From positions 1-39,568 of the forward strand of contig CANRVY010000014.1 in NCBI GenBank assembly GCA_947643405.1: DNA of 39,568 nt. Reading direction: 5' to 3'. The notes beneath the pieces are model-generated. The model worked only from the letters and a program-made list of their open reading frames with translations, was not told the origin of the DNA and did no database searches. The translations under genes were made by a program, and so were the position numbers. The stretch is from an uncultured Mycoplasmatota bacterium (GTDB lineage Bacteria > Bacillota_I > Bacilli_A > RF39 > UBA660). Numbering within the stretch: position 1 is the first letter of the stretch; the number at the start of each line of letters is the position of its first letter. Of this stretch, positions 9,113 to 20,869 are shown one piece after another.

Positions 9113-10828
9113 CTATTCGCTATATTCTATGATATCTTCAAACATACTTTCTATTTTATTTTTTTCTGTTTTAATAAACTCATTTTCTAATTCATGATAA
9201 AGTTCTGGCTCTTCTTGCCAATCATACGTTTTCGATTTTGAATTAAATTCCTGTTTTATTTCATTCCAATCATCAATGTTAGTTGCTACCACTTTTATAT
9301 CTTCCTCATACGTTCTCTTGATAATTGATTCTATTGGCTGCCAATTATGATTAAATAAATATTCCATTGGTTCATCTTTATATACAAAAATCATATATCC
9401 TTTTCCTGCTGCTTTTAATTCACCATCTAGAATCAAAGATGCCCACTGACTACAGTTTTCGTCTATCAAACAAGTAGAAATCATATTTATTTTTTCTTTA
9501 TATTCTAAAAGTTGTTTTCTATTAAAGATACATAAAGTATTATTAATTCTTATTTTTTTTATTTCTTCTATTCTATTTTCATCTATTTTTTCCGTTTTAT
9601 TTTCAGCTTTCTCATTTTCCCTTTTATTTTCAACGGTTTTCGGTATTTGCGTTATTTCTACGCTAAAGTCGTTTTTTGCTGTTTTTTCAGGCATTTTATT
9701 ATTTTCTGTCTCTTTTTCTGCTATTTTGTCACTTTTATTTTCATTTTTATATTCTTTTTGAGATAAATTTAACATTTTTATTAAATGTAATTCTAATGTT
9801 ATTTTTTCATTATCTGAATTTTTCATTTCATATATTGCTTCTGAAAATTGATGAATATAATTTAATAATAAATTTTGATTCATATTATGACTTAATCCTA
9901 AATAGTTTTGCTGTTCTGTTTTATCAAAATAATCAGGCGCTATTTGAAATACTAATATATTTCTCAGATAATAGATTAATTCTTCTACTAGTTTTATCAA
10001 ATTCTTACCTTTATCGTCCAATTCATCAAATTTTTTCAGTAATTCTGTAATATTATTATCCAATATCATCTGGATAATATGATTCATTTCTTCATTTCCA
10101 ATTGTTCCATTAATATCATGCACATCTTGACAAGTTATATTATTTGGACAATACGAAATAACTTGGTCTAATAAACTAATGGAATCTCTCATTCCACCTT
10201 GTGATAGAATTGCAATTTCTTTTAATGCTTCTTCTTCAATCATAATATTTTCTTGCTCTACTATTTTTTTTAAATTTTCCATTATCTTATTTACACTTAT
10301 TTTTTTAAAATCAAATCTTTGGCATCTTGATAATATTGTTGCTGGAATTTTATGAGCTTCTGTTGTTGCCAAAATAAATAAGATATGAGATGGAGGTTCT
10401 TCTAATGTCTTTAATAGTGCATTAAAAGCGCCTGTGCTTAACATATGAACTTCATCAATAATATAAACTTTGTATTTACTATTAGATGGTACCAAGTTTA
10501 CTTTACTTTTTAGTTCTCTAATTTCATCCACGCCATTATTTGATGCTGCATCTATTTCAATAATGTCTGTACTCTGCTTATTATTTATTTGAATACAACT
10601 ATCACATTCATTACAAGGTTCAAACCCCTTTAAGTTTTGACAATTGATAGTTTTAGCTAATATTTTAGCTGTGCTTGTTTTTCCTGTTCCTCTTGGTCCA
10701 GAAAATAAATAAGCATGGGTTAATTTATTATTTGCGATTGCATTTTTTAATGTTTGAACAATTGTGTCCTGACCTATTACATCATCAAATCTAGTTGGCC
10801 TATATTTTCTATATAAGGCTTGATACAT
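9113..10828 (-). CDS. dnaX: DNA polymerase III subunits gamma/tau
   Basis: DnaX is the ATPase of the clamp loader and, through its C-terminal part, tethers polymerase and helicase. The 571-residue product has Walker A GPRGTGKTS (about 45), a zinc module (C...CNECDSC), the DEVHML Walker B, the sensor SRC motif and a long Lys/Glu/Asn-rich linker (about 370-440) before a C-terminal domain. The start at MYQALYRKYRP has a strong GGAGG six bases upstream; the open frame continues 19 codons further without family support. It lies between tadA and ybaB. Confidence 0.97.
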   Translation of the reverse strand: MYQALYRKYRPTRFDDVIGQDTIVQTLKNAIANNKLTHAYLFSGPRGTGKTSTAKILAKTINCQNLKGFEPCNECDSCIQINNKQSTDIIEIDAASNNGVDEIRELKSKVNLVPSNSKYKVYIIDEVHMLSTGAFNALLKTLEEPPSHILFILATTEAHKIPATILSRCQRFDFKKISVNKIMENLKKIVEQENIMIEEEALKEIAILSQGGMRDSISLLDQVISYCPNNITCQDVHDINGTIGNEEMNHIIQMILDNNITELLKKFDELDDKGKNLIKLVEELIYYLRNILVFQIAPDYFDKTEQQNYLGLSHNMNQNLLLNYIHQFSEAIYEMKNSDNEKITLELHLIKMLNLSQKEYKNENKSDKIAEKETENNKMPEKTAKNDFSVEITQIPKTVENKRENEKAENKTEKIDENRIEEIKKIRINNTLCIFNRKQLLEYKEKINMISTCLIDENCSQWASLILDGELKAAGKGYMIFVYKDEPMEYLFNHNWQPIESIIKRTYEEDIKVVATNIDDWNEIKQEFNSKSKTYDWQEEPELYHELENEFIKTEKNKIESMFEDIIEYSE

Positions 10829-10881
10829 ATTCCACCTCCAAACAGTTTTATTATAACACAAATTTATCCTATAATAAAAGG

Positions 10882-11340
10882 TCAATCTTTCATTTGACCT
10901 CTTTTATCTTTGAAAAATTTTTTTAATAGATTTGATGCTTCTATTTCACAAACTCCTTTTTCTATAATTGGAATATGATTGTTTTTTTCATTCGTCATTT
11001 TATTCAAACTTTCTATATATCCAAATTTAGGACTAGATGTTGCATACACTAGCTTTTTAATTCTCGATTGAATGATTGCACCTGCGCACATTAAACAAGG
11101 TTCTAAAGTAACATATAAAGTGCATTCTTCTAAGTGCCAATTTTGAAATTGTTCACAGGCTTCTTTTATCACCAATATTTCAGCATGGTCTATTGCATTT
11201 CTATTGATTTCTTTTCGGTTATGATTTTTAACAATAATTTTATCGTTGTAAACCAGAACTGCTCCTACAGGTACATCTCCTTCTTTATATGCTTTCTCTG
11301 CTTCTTTTATTGCTTCTTCCATATAATATTTATCTTCCAA
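10882..11340 (-). CDS. tadA: tRNA-specific adenosine deaminase TadA (probable TTG start)
   Basis: TadA deaminates A34 to inosine in the tRNA-Arg(ACG) wobble position. The zinc/catalytic motifs are HAEILVIKEA (His and the proton-shuttle Glu) and PCLMCAGAI (two zinc Cys). By alignment with Bacillus TadA the protein should start just before EDKYYMEEAIKEA. The TTG at 11338-11340 fits this and has AAGGA about 10 bases upstream; the first ATG in frame (11322) would shorten it by six residues. A longer frame runs into the SRP RNA and is rejected. It begins only about 20 bases after the SRP RNA T-tract, so it may depend on read-through. Confidence 0.93.
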   Translation of the reverse strand: MEDKYYMEEAIKEAEKAYKEGDVPVGAVLVYNDKIIVKNHNRKEINRNAIDHAEILVIKEACEQFQNWHLEECTLYVTLEPCLMCAGAIIQSRIKKLVYATSSPKFGYIESLNKMTNEKNNHIPIIEKGVCEIEASNLLKKFFKDKRGQMKD

Positions 11341-11360
11341 ACTAATCACATCCTTATACA

Positions 11361-11444
11361 AAAAAATGACGCACACACTCAGAGGTTTTTAAGGCTGCTA
11401 TCTTCCAATTCTGACCTGGTTCAAACATGAATGTTGCGTCATAT
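11361..11444 (-). ncRNA. ffs: Signal recognition particle RNA, small bacterial type
   Basis: The minus strand carries the SRP RNA core: CCAGGTCAG, a GGAA tetraloop, then GATAGCAGCC, equivalent to the universal apical loop that binds Ffh. The outer ends pair (TGACGCAAC with GTGTGCGTCA), giving one rod-like hairpin of about 80 nt without an Alu domain. Seven T residues follow at 11360-11366 and act as the terminator. The bases next to the tetraloop differ from the common form (TT and GA replacing CC and GG) in a way that can still pair. The 5' end is approximate. Confidence 0.93.
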
Positions 11445-11446
11445 AT

Positions 11447-11475
11447 AGGATATATCATTTAATGATTATTTGCAA
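11447..11475 (-). promoter_or_regulatory. Promoter of the SRP RNA
   Basis: On the minus strand TTGCAA (11470-11475) and TATCCT (11447-11452) are separated by 17 bases and end a few bases before the SRP RNA 5' stem. Fair but not consensus hexamers. Confidence 0.5.
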
Positions 11476-11485
11476 ACAATTTTAA

Positions 11486-11501
11486 TGTTCCACGTGAAAC
11501 A
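11486..11501 (+). promoter_or_regulatory. parS site 1
   Basis: The 16-mer TGTTCCACGTGAAACA matches the bacillar parS consensus (TGTTNCACGTGAAACA) exactly. It is the ParB loading site for chromosome segregation. It lies about 9 kb from dnaA in the gap between gyrA and the SRP RNA gene. Confidence 0.93.
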
Positions 11502-11520
11502 TTTTATTTTTCCACTTCGA

Positions 11521-11536
11521 TGTTTCACGTGGAACA
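11521..11536 (-). promoter_or_regulatory. parS site 2
   Basis: TGTTTCACGTGGAACA is the exact reverse complement of parS site 1, so it is a perfect match in the opposite orientation, 19 bases further on. Confidence 0.93.
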
Positions 11537-11565
11537 TTCTTTCTTATTCTCTTATCGACCCTATA

Positions 11566-11581
11566 TGTTTCACGTGGAACA
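11566..11581 (-). promoter_or_regulatory. parS site 3
   Basis: A second copy of TGTTTCACGTGGAACA in the same orientation as site 2, with 29 bases between them. It borders the gyrA terminator. Confidence 0.93.
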
Positions 11582-11584
11582 TAC

Positions 11585-11616
11585 AAAAACCAGAAGCACT
11601 TTTATGCTTCTGGTTT
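11585..11616 (-). terminator. Terminator of recF-gyrB-gyrA
   Basis: A perfect 12-base stem (AAACCAGAAGCA and its complement) with a six-base loop is followed on the minus strand by five T. The gyrA stop codon sits in the loop and the last codons of gyrA form one arm. Confidence 0.88.
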
Positions 11617-14070
11617 ATCCTCTACAACGTCTTCAGAGTCTTCCTTTGTTTCACTTTCTTCTTTATCAATAACAGCCGCTGTAGCTACTTTTTGTTCCTC
11701 TTTTAAATTTATCAAACGAACACCTTGTGCTACTCTTCCTGTTTTTGATACTTGTCCTAAAGAAATTCTAATAATAATACCACTATCTGTTACTATCATC
11801 AAATCCTCTTCTCCATGCACAGAATGGAATGCTACAATACTGCCGTTTTTATCTGTAATATTTAATGCTTTTACTCCTTTGCTTCCTCTATGAGTAATTC
11901 TATATTCTTCTAAGTCAGTCTGTTTTCCGTATCCTTTTTCTGTGACAATTAAAACTTGCTGATTTGCTTCTGCTATTTCTAGTCCTACAGCAATTCCTTC
12001 ATCCATTTCAATTCCTTTTACTCCTGAAGCACTACGTCCCATAATTCTAATTTCATTTTCATCAAATCTTATCATCCGACCATTTGATGATGCAATTAAA
12101 ATTTCGTTTTCTCCCGTTGTTTTCTTTACTGAAATGAGCTCATCATCTTCTCTAAGAGAAATTGCTAATTTACCATTTGTTCTAATGTTATCAAATTCAG
12201 AAAGTGCTGTCCTTTTTACAAGACCTTTTCTTGTACAGAATACCAAATATTTAGAAATTTCTTCACTGCTCACTTTTAACATTACATTAATCGTGTCATC
12301 TTTATCTATCGGCAATAAATTGACTATTGGTAACCCTTTTGATTGTCTACTATATAAAGGAATTTCATATCCTTTCATCCGATAAACTTTTCCTTTATTC
12401 GTAAAGAATAATAAGTAATCATGTGTTGTCATAGAAACCAAATTTTCTACAAAGTCTTCTTCATTTGTTGCCATTCCCTTTATTCCTACACCTCCACGAT
12501 TTTGCGTTTTATATGTTTCACTTGTCATTCTTTTTATATACCCTTTATTTGTTAAAGTTATAACAACATCCTCTACTGGGATTAAAGATTCATCTTCTAT
12601 GAAGTCTATCGCTGTCATGTCAATATTGGTACGTCTTTCATCTCCATATTTGTTTTTAATCTCTGTTAATTCTTCTTTAATAATTGCTAATACTCTTTCT
12701 GATTTTTCTAAGATATCTTTTAAATCTGCAATTGTTAATTCTAATTCTGCTAATTCAGATTCTATTTTTTCTCTTTCCAATCCAGTCAAACGTCTTAATT
12801 TCATTTCTAAAATTGCTTTTCCTTGCGTTTCACTAAGACCGAATCTCTCCATTAATTCTTTTAATGCTTCTTCATCATTTTTTGATTTTTTCAATAATTG
12901 CACAATTTCATCTATATGGTCTAATGCAATTTTTAGTCCTTCTAAAATATGTTCTCTGGCTAATGCTTTATCCAAATCAAATTGCGTTCTTCTAATTATT
13001 ACAATTCTTTGATGTTCAATATAAGTTTCTAGTATTTCTTTCAAGCTTAATATTCTAGGTTCTTTATTTACTATTGCTAGATTATTAATTCCATAAGTTG
13101 TTTGAAGTGATGTATGCTTATATAAATTATTTAAAACTACATTTGGATTAGCATCTCTTCTAATCTCTATTACAATTCGAATTCCATCTCTGTTTGATTC
13201 ATCTCGTAAATCCGTAATTCCATCTATCACTTTTTCTCTTACCAAGTCTGCTATTTTACTAATTAATACCGCTTTATTTATCATATATGGAATTTCATTT
13301 ACAATAATCTGAGATTTCCCACTTTTTGTTTCATGAATTTCTGCCTTAGAACGTACTGTTATAATGCCTTTTCCTGTTTCATATGCTTTTCTTATTCCAG
13401 CATTTCCTAATATTGTTGCTCCAGTTGGAAAATCTGGCCCTTTAATATATTCCATCAGTTCTACTACTGATAATTCAGGATTATCAATTAGTGCAATAAT
13501 ACCATTGATTACTTCTGTTAAATTGTGTGGTGGGATATTTGTTGCCATTCCTACTGCTATTCCTGTTGCACCATTTACCAAAAGGTTTGGAAAACGAGAT
13601 GGTAATACACTTGGTTCATTTTCCTCTGCTGTGTAAGTAGGTTCAAAATCAACTGTATTTTTATTGATATCCCGTACTAATTCCATACTCAATTTTGACA
13701 TTCTAGCTTCTGTATAACGTTGAGCTGCTGCTCCATCTCCATCTATGGAACCGAAATTACCATGTCCATCTACTAACATATAACGATATGAGAAATCTTG
13801 AGCCATACGTACTAATGCTTCATAAATACTTGAATCTCCATGTGGATGGAAACGTCCCATTACATCTCCAGTAATACGTGCTGATTTTTTATGCGCTACA
13901 TTTGATGTTGCTCCCAAATCGTTCATTCCATAAATTATTCTTCGTTGTACTGGTTTAAGACCATCCCTTACATCTGGTAACGCACGAGCTACAATAACAC
14001 TCATTGCATAATCTAAGAAGGATTTTCTAATTTCTTTTTCAAAATGTAAATCTTTTAATATTTCTGCCAT
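11602..14070 (-). CDS. gyrA: DNA gyrase subunit A
   Basis: GyrA is the DNA-cleaving subunit of gyrase. The 822-residue product has the catalytic tyrosine at 119 ([10 protein letters not shown]) and, in its C-terminal wrapping domain, a GyrA-box-like motif ([10 protein letters not shown]) that separates it from ParC. The quinolone-determining region reads [10 protein letters not shown], so the residues equivalent to E. coli Ser83 and Asp87 are Ser80 and Glu84, the usual susceptible Bacillota state. The acidic tail (about 795-822) is rich in Glu and Asp. RBS GGGGGTG precedes the ATG. It is the last gene of recF-gyrB-gyrA, 13 bases after gyrB. Confidence 0.98.
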   Translation of the reverse strand: MAEILKDLHFEKEIRKSFLDYAMSVIVARALPDVRDGLKPVQRRIIYGMNDLGATSNVAHKKSARITGDVMGRFHPHGDSSIYEALVRMAQDFSYRYMLVDGHGNFGSIDGDGAAAQRYTEARMSKLSMELVRDINKNTVDFEPTYTAEENEPSVLPSRFPNLLVNGATGIAVGMATNIPPHNLTEVINGIIALIDNPELSVVELMEYIKGPDFPTGATILGNAGIRKAYETGKGIITVRSKAEIHETKSGKSQIIVNEIPYMINKAVLISKIADLVREKVIDGITDLRDESNRDGIRIVIEIRRDANPNVVLNNLYKHTSLQTTYGINNLAIVNKEPRILSLKEILETYIEHQRIVIIRRTQFDLDKALAREHILEGLKIALDHIDEIVQLLKKSKNDEEALKELMERFGLSETQGKAILEMKLRRLTGLEREKIESELAELELTIADLKDILEKSERVLAIIKEELTEIKNKYGDERRTNIDMTAIDFIEDESLIPVEDVVITLTNKGYIKRMTSETYKTQNRGGVGIKGMATNEEDFVENLVSMTTHDYLLFFTNKGKVYRMKGYEIPLYSRQSKGLPIVNLLPIDKDDTINVMLKVSSEEISKYLVFCTRKGLVKRTALSEFDNIRTNGKLAISLREDDELISVKKTTGENEILIASSNGRMIRFDENEIRIMGRSASGVKGIEMDEGIAVGLEIAEANQQVLIVTEKGYGKQTDLEEYRITHRGSKGVKALNITDKNGSIVAFHSVHGEEDLMIVTDSGIIIRISLGQVSKTGRVAQGVRLINLKEEQKVATAAVIDKEESETKEDSEDVVEDKPEA

Positions 14071-14083
14071 TTTAATTCACCCC

Positions 14084-17135
<3,052 letters not shown>

Positions 17136-17211
17136 GAATTCTCCTCTTTTCCTATTTTTAAGCTCATTATCACATTTTTTAGAAAGATATGTACTCCTAT
17201 ACACATCTATT

Positions 17212-17220
17212 ATTATATCA
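17212..17220 (-). promoter_or_regulatory. Promoter of recF-gyrB-gyrA (extended -10)
   Basis: On the minus strand TGATATAAT forms an extended -10 about 75 bases before recF. The -35 region (about TTATTA) is weak. It lies just after the comK terminator. Confidence 0.6.
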
Positions 17221-17231
17221 TAAATTTGATT

Positions 17232-17268
17232 AAAATAATAAAAAATAAGCCTTAAAAGACTTATTTTA
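17232..17268 (-). terminator. Terminator of the comK homologue
   Basis: On the minus strand the hairpin AAATAAG-N10-CTTATTT is followed by a T-rich run. The comK stop codon overlaps the stem. Confidence 0.6.
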
Positions 17269-17715
17269 TGCAAGTTTTCTTTTTCTAAGAATTGATTCTA
17301 ATCTTGTTGCTCTTAAAATCTGATTTTCTAATGAACCATATGAAATTTCTAATTCTAAAGAATTGCCATTTTTGAAGTAAATAAAGGTTGCACAATCTTT
17401 TTTTGTATAATCTTCAATATGATTTAAAGAAATCCAAATGCATTCTTTTATTCTTGGTGATGTTGTTGGAAAAAAGATTAATTCCATTGTTTCTTCTACT
17501 ATAATTGGCGATTTATAATTTACTCCAATTAAGTTTTTTGTCCCCTCATGTCTTCCCATATAAGAACTTCCAAAAAATTTACAACTTTCATCAATAATCT
17601 GTGTAGATGATTGATTGACTAAAAAGCTATCTTCCAGTTCGATAATTTTTGATGTTGTTTGGTCTACTGGAACAATTGCTACTGTGGCAGAATTAATTTC
17701 ATAATTCTGTTTCAT
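17266..17715 (-). CDS. comK: ComK-family competence transcription factor homologue
   Basis: The 149-residue product matches ComK, the master activator of competence in Bacillus, along its whole length. Conserved stretches are YEINSATVAIVP (5-16), IIDESCKFFGSSYMGRHEGT (40-59), KSPIIVEET (68-76), LIFFPTTSPR (79-88), WISLNHI (94-100) and YGSLENQILRATRLE (126-140). It ends where B. subtilis ComK has about 40 more residues, including the FMLYPK element that binds the adaptor MecA, so that tail is absent. It stands alone between dnaN and recF, with terminators on both sides, in the place of the S4-domain yaaA of Bacillus. RBS AGGAGGGG precedes the ATG. Family membership is strong; a role in DNA uptake is inferred. 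Confidence 0.9.
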   Translation of the reverse strand: MKQNYEINSATVAIVPVDQTTSKIIELEDSFLVNQSSTQIIDESCKFFGSSYMGRHEGTKNLIGVNYKSPIIVEETMELIFFPTTSPRIKECIWISLNHIEDYTKKDCATFIYFKNGNSLELEISYGSLENQILRATRLESILRKRKLA

Positions 17716-17787
17716 AAAATCCCCTCCTAAAGATATTCTTCTATAAAAGAACCTCTTTGTCCTATCTTATAACACTATATTTTGTCA

Positions 17788-17793
17788 AATTTT
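17788..17793 (-). promoter_or_regulatory. Candidate -35 of the comK homologue
   Basis: A perfect TTGACA on the minus strand lies about 75 bases before comK. No convincing -10 follows at 16-18 bases (the sequence there is ATAGGA-like), so the promoter may need an activator. I see no clear ComK box (AAAA-N5-TTTT). Confidence 0.35.
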
Positions 17794-17824
17794 GTAGAAA
17801 AAAGTCGAATTTGTTCTAAAAATA

Positions 17825-17857
17825 GCAAAAAAAAGGAAAATTCATCAAATTTTCCTT
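17825..17857 (-). terminator. Terminator of dnaA-dnaN
   Basis: A perfect 10-base stem (AAGGAAAATT) with a five-base loop is followed on the minus strand by a run of T. The dnaN stop codon lies at the edge of the stem. Confidence 0.9.
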
Positions 17858-18977
17858 AATAAGTCCTAATTGGTAATATCAATTGAATTAGGTCCTCTAC
17901 TTCTGGATTCTTAATTATAATTGGTTTTATTTCCCCATTAAATAATAATTGCACATCTTCCGCATCAAATGATTTTAAGGCTTCCATCATATACTTAGAA
18001 CTGAATGCAATACTGATTTCTTCCTCTTTATTTTTTATTATTTCTACTCTATCTTCTACATTTCCAATTTCTGGAATATTAGAAGATATGATTGCTACAT
18101 CACTTTTTGTGGAAAGTTTAATGGTATTTTTATCTGCTTCATTTGTTAATAATGAGGCTCTATCAATTGAATTATACAGATTTGAAAGGTTTACTTTAAA
18201 ATCCATTGAAAATTCTGTTGGAATTAGTTTAGATGTATCTGGATACTGTCCATTAATTAATCTAGACATTAAAATAATGGTATCAAATTTAAATATAATT
18301 TTATTATTAAAAATGTGTAATTCTACATCCTCTTCTTCTTCATCAAATAAACGAATTAATTCATTTAGATTTTTTGTTGGAACTATAATATTGATGTTTT
18401 CTGTTAAACTTGTGGATAACTCTATTTTCTTTTTTGCTAATCTATAAGAATCAGTTGCTGTACATTCTAAGATATTTCCCTCTATTTTAAAGTTAATACC
18501 AGTTAAAACAGGTCTAGATTCTTGAGTTGATGTTGCGAATGAAGTTTGATTAATAATTGTTTTAAACAATTTTTTAGCTATTGTAATTGGTGTTTTATTA
18601 TCTTCTAATTCTAAATCAGGAAATTCAGATGCATTATTACAATTTAATGTAAATGAAGAATTAGTTGTTGTAATATAGATTTTAGAATCCATTACTTCTT
18701 CTATACTGATTAAGTCATTTGGAAGTTTTCTAACAATTTCATAAATATATTTTCCAGATACAACAATATCTCCAGTAATTTCAATATTTTCAATATCTTT
18801 TTTATCAATAAATGTTTTAATAGCAATTTCATTATCTGTACTCATTAAATATAATCCATCAGAAGTTAGTTCAAATTTAATACAATTTAAAATTGGGATT
18901 AAATTCTTACTTGATATTCCTTTTATTACATAATTTAAATGTTTTAATAATATGTTTTGTTTGATTAATAGTTTCAT
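17856..18977 (-). CDS. dnaN: DNA polymerase III beta sliding clamp
   Basis: The 373-residue product is the DnaN processivity clamp: three repeated clamp domains, starting MKLLIKQNILLKHLNYV and ending with the typical LILPIRTY. Family motifs include SRPVLTGINFKIEG and TDSYRLAKKKIEL. It follows dnaA by 161 bases that hold DnaA boxes. AGAAGG precedes the ATG. A strong terminator follows, separating it from comK. Confidence 0.97.
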   Translation of the reverse strand: MKLLIKQNILLKHLNYVIKGISSKNLIPILNCIKFELTSDGLYLMSTDNEIAIKTFIDKKDIENIEITGDIVVSGKYIYEIVRKLPNDLISIEEVMDSKIYITTTNSSFTLNCNNASEFPDLELEDNKTPITIAKKLFKTIINQTSFATSTQESRPVLTGINFKIEGNILECTATDSYRLAKKKIELSTSLTENINIIVPTKNLNELIRLFDEEEEDVELHIFNNKIIFKFDTIILMSRLINGQYPDTSKLIPTEFSMDFKVNLSNLYNSIDRASLLTNEADKNTIKLSTKSDVAIISSNIPEIGNVEDRVEIIKNKEEEISIAFSSKYMMEALKSFDAEDVQLLFNGEIKPIIIKNPEVEDLIQLILPIRTY

Positions 18978-19138
18978 ATAAATCCTTCTTTCTTTATTCT
19001 TATTTTTATACTTATTATTCTTATTATTGGTGTGGAATCTGTGGAAAAGTGTAAAATGCTTTACAAAATCTTATAAAATGTAAATTTTTAGGTTGTGGAT
19101 AATGAAAAATGTAAACTGACATTTTCCACACATATTCA
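18978..19138. other. dnaA-dnaN gap with DnaA boxes (part of the origin)
   Basis: This gap contains one perfect DnaA box, TGTGGATAA at 19094-19102, and near-consensus copies TGTGGAATC (19031-19039), TGTGGAAAA (19040-19048) and TTTTCCACA (19122-19130). The stretch between them is very AT-rich. In B. subtilis the unwinding element lies in the equivalent gap, so this may be the second half of a bipartite oriC. No terminator is visible between dnaA and dnaN. Confidence 0.75.
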
Positions 19139-20491
19139 TTATCTTATTTGATTTATTATCTTATTTATCTCTTTTTCCAAATTTACGTCGTTTTTAATTT
19201 CTTTTTTTATTTTGTCAACTGAATGCATAACGGTTGTATGGTCTTTTCCACCAAATTCTATTCCAATTTTAGGTAAAGATTCTTCCAATACTGTTCTACA
19301 TATATACATTGCGATTTGTCTTGGAACCGCAATTTTGGCGACTCGTTTTTTGCTTTTCATTTCTTCTACTGTAATATTATAATTACTAGCAACTAGTTGC
19401 AATACCTGCTCTACTTTGCTTTTTGATATGATACTTTTTACAAAATAGTCTTTTAATGCGTCAACAGCTAAATCTAAAGTGATATCAGAACCATTCATAA
19501 TTGTTGCATAAGCGAATATTCTAGTAATGGCTCCTTCTAGCTTTCGAATGTCAGAAGTGCAATTACTAGCAATATATTCTTTCACTTCTTGTGGAAAAGG
19601 TTTTGCCATATCATGTCCTTCTATTTTCTTATCAATGATATCCATACGAAGTTTAAAGTCAGGTGGTAGAATATCAATGGTAAGTCCCCAGTTAAATCTC
19701 GTGCGAAGGCGTTCTTCTAATTTTTTTAAGTCATCTGGAGAACGGTCAGAAGAAATGATGATTTGTTTGTTATTGCAATGTAATTCATTAAATGTATTAA
19801 AGAATTCTTGTTGTGTTTTACTTGCAATTTCTAAATATTGTATATCATCTATCATGAGAACATCTATTTCCCGATATTTCTTTTTAAATTTTTCAACAGT
19901 TTCAAAGTTTGTTTCTTCATTATTTTTTCTATAAATGTTTAAAAAGTCATCAACAAATTTTTCACTTGTTACGTATAGAACTTTTTTATGTGTCGTTTTA
20001 TAAATATAGTTTCCAATAGCATGCATTAAATGTGTTTTTCCAAGTCCACTGCTTCCATATATAAAAAGAGGATTATACATGAAGCCTGGTTGTTCTGCTA
20101 CGGCAATAGAAGTGGCTTTTGCAAATTTATTACTCTCCCCTACTATAAAATTTTCAAATGTATATCTTGGGTCCAAATTTGATTCAAAAGTTGGGTCTTC
20201 ATTGGCATTCGTATTGCCAGAAGCAATATTCACATTATTTTCTAAGTCTTCTTCAATAAAAAATTCAAATTTGAAATTAGAACCTGCAACTTCAGTGAAT
20301 ATTTCTTCAATGATATCATTGTAATTTTCTTTCAAATGTTTTTTATGTACTGGCATTGGAACCAATACTTTTGCGCTATTCCCTTTTAATTCTAACAGTT
20401 TTGTTTCTGAAAACCATGTTTCATATAACATTGGAGAAAGATTTTCCTTTATTTTCTCAAGAAACATGTTCCAGATGGTGTCCAAATTCAT
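19139..20491 (-). CDS. dnaA: Chromosomal replication initiator DnaA
   Basis: The 450-residue product has all four DnaA domains: an N-terminal domain (MNLDTIWNMFLEKIK), an Asn/Glu-rich linker (about 85-115), the AAA+ domain with Walker A GSSGLGKTHLMHAIG and Walker B LMIDDIQYL, and the C-terminal DNA-binding domain with GGKDHTTVMHSVDKI. The start at MNLD has GGGGGTG 6 bases upstream; a frame seven codons longer overlaps that site. The promoter is not clear: TAAAAT is a possible -10, with a GGGAAAT motif in its spacer. Confidence 0.98.
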   Translation of the reverse strand: MNLDTIWNMFLEKIKENLSPMLYETWFSETKLLELKGNSAKVLVPMPVHKKHLKENYNDIIEEIFTEVAGSNFKFEFFIEEDLENNVNIASGNTNANEDPTFESNLDPRYTFENFIVGESNKFAKATSIAVAEQPGFMYNPLFIYGSSGLGKTHLMHAIGNYIYKTTHKKVLYVTSEKFVDDFLNIYRKNNEETNFETVEKFKKKYREIDVLMIDDIQYLEIASKTQQEFFNTFNELHCNNKQIIISSDRSPDDLKKLEERLRTRFNWGLTIDILPPDFKLRMDIIDKKIEGHDMAKPFPQEVKEYIASNCTSDIRKLEGAITRIFAYATIMNGSDITLDLAVDALKDYFVKSIISKSKVEQVLQLVASNYNITVEEMKSKKRVAKIAVPRQIAMYICRTVLEESLPKIGIEFGGKDHTTVMHSVDKIKKEIKNDVNLEKEINKIINQIR

Positions 20492-20869
20492 GAATAGCAC
20501 CCCCACTTCCATAAATACACCCCTATTTTACAATATTTTTATGGGAAATAAAAGCAAAAACCTAAAAAAGTGTGGAAAAAAAGCGAGTTTTTAAATTCCA
20601 CAACTTTTTCCCCTATTTTTTCTATTGAAAACCAATTATTTCCCAACTTATACACAGTACCTGTGGAAAACTCTTACACATAATATTTCCCAAGTGGATT
20701 AATTATTCACAATTATGTGGAAAAACAAGCTTTAAATAGGAATTTGAGAAGAGTGAGTTGTTGAAAAATATGTTAATTATGAAAAAATCTTGGGAAATAA
20801 TTGAAAAATATCCACCATATTGTTGACAACAAAAGTTATTTTTAGTAAGATAAGCCCTGGTGATTTTTT
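20492..20869. other. oriC region upstream of dnaA
   Basis: This 378-base intergenic region separates the two replichores. It holds several one-mismatch DnaA boxes: TGTGGAAAA at 20571-20579, 20662-20670 and 20716-20724, TTATACACA at 20648-20656 and TTATTCACA at 20703-20711. It also holds the heptamer ATTTCCC or its complement four times (20543, 20638, 20685, 20792). The gene direction switches here and the order dnaA | rpmH-rnpA-yidC is the classic origin arrangement. I see no gene in it. Confidence 0.88.
20823..20851 (+). promoter_or_regulatory. Promoter of the origin-proximal membrane gene
   Basis: TTGACA and TAAGAT are separated by exactly 17 bases, 18 bases before the ATG of the next gene. 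Confidence 0.75.

Noticed and set aside
9676-10050. A 124-residue plus-strand open frame rich in Phe and Leu
   Set aside because: It is antisense to dnaX, within an AT-rich coding region, and its composition is what the opposite strand of Lys/Asn/Glu codons gives.
9113-10828. Programmed frameshift in dnaX producing a short gamma form
   Set aside because: No slippery heptamer with a matching downstream structure could be supported by eye; A-rich runs are common everywhere in this genome.
12599-13012. A 137-residue plus-strand open frame inside gyrA
   Set aside because: It is antisense to a highly conserved gene, is Ser-rich by chance of the complementary strand, and has no ribosome site or family likeness.
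17720-17855. ComK-box autoregulation site before comK
   Set aside because: A/T runs occur but none fits AAAA-N5-TTTT as a pair with the expected spacing.
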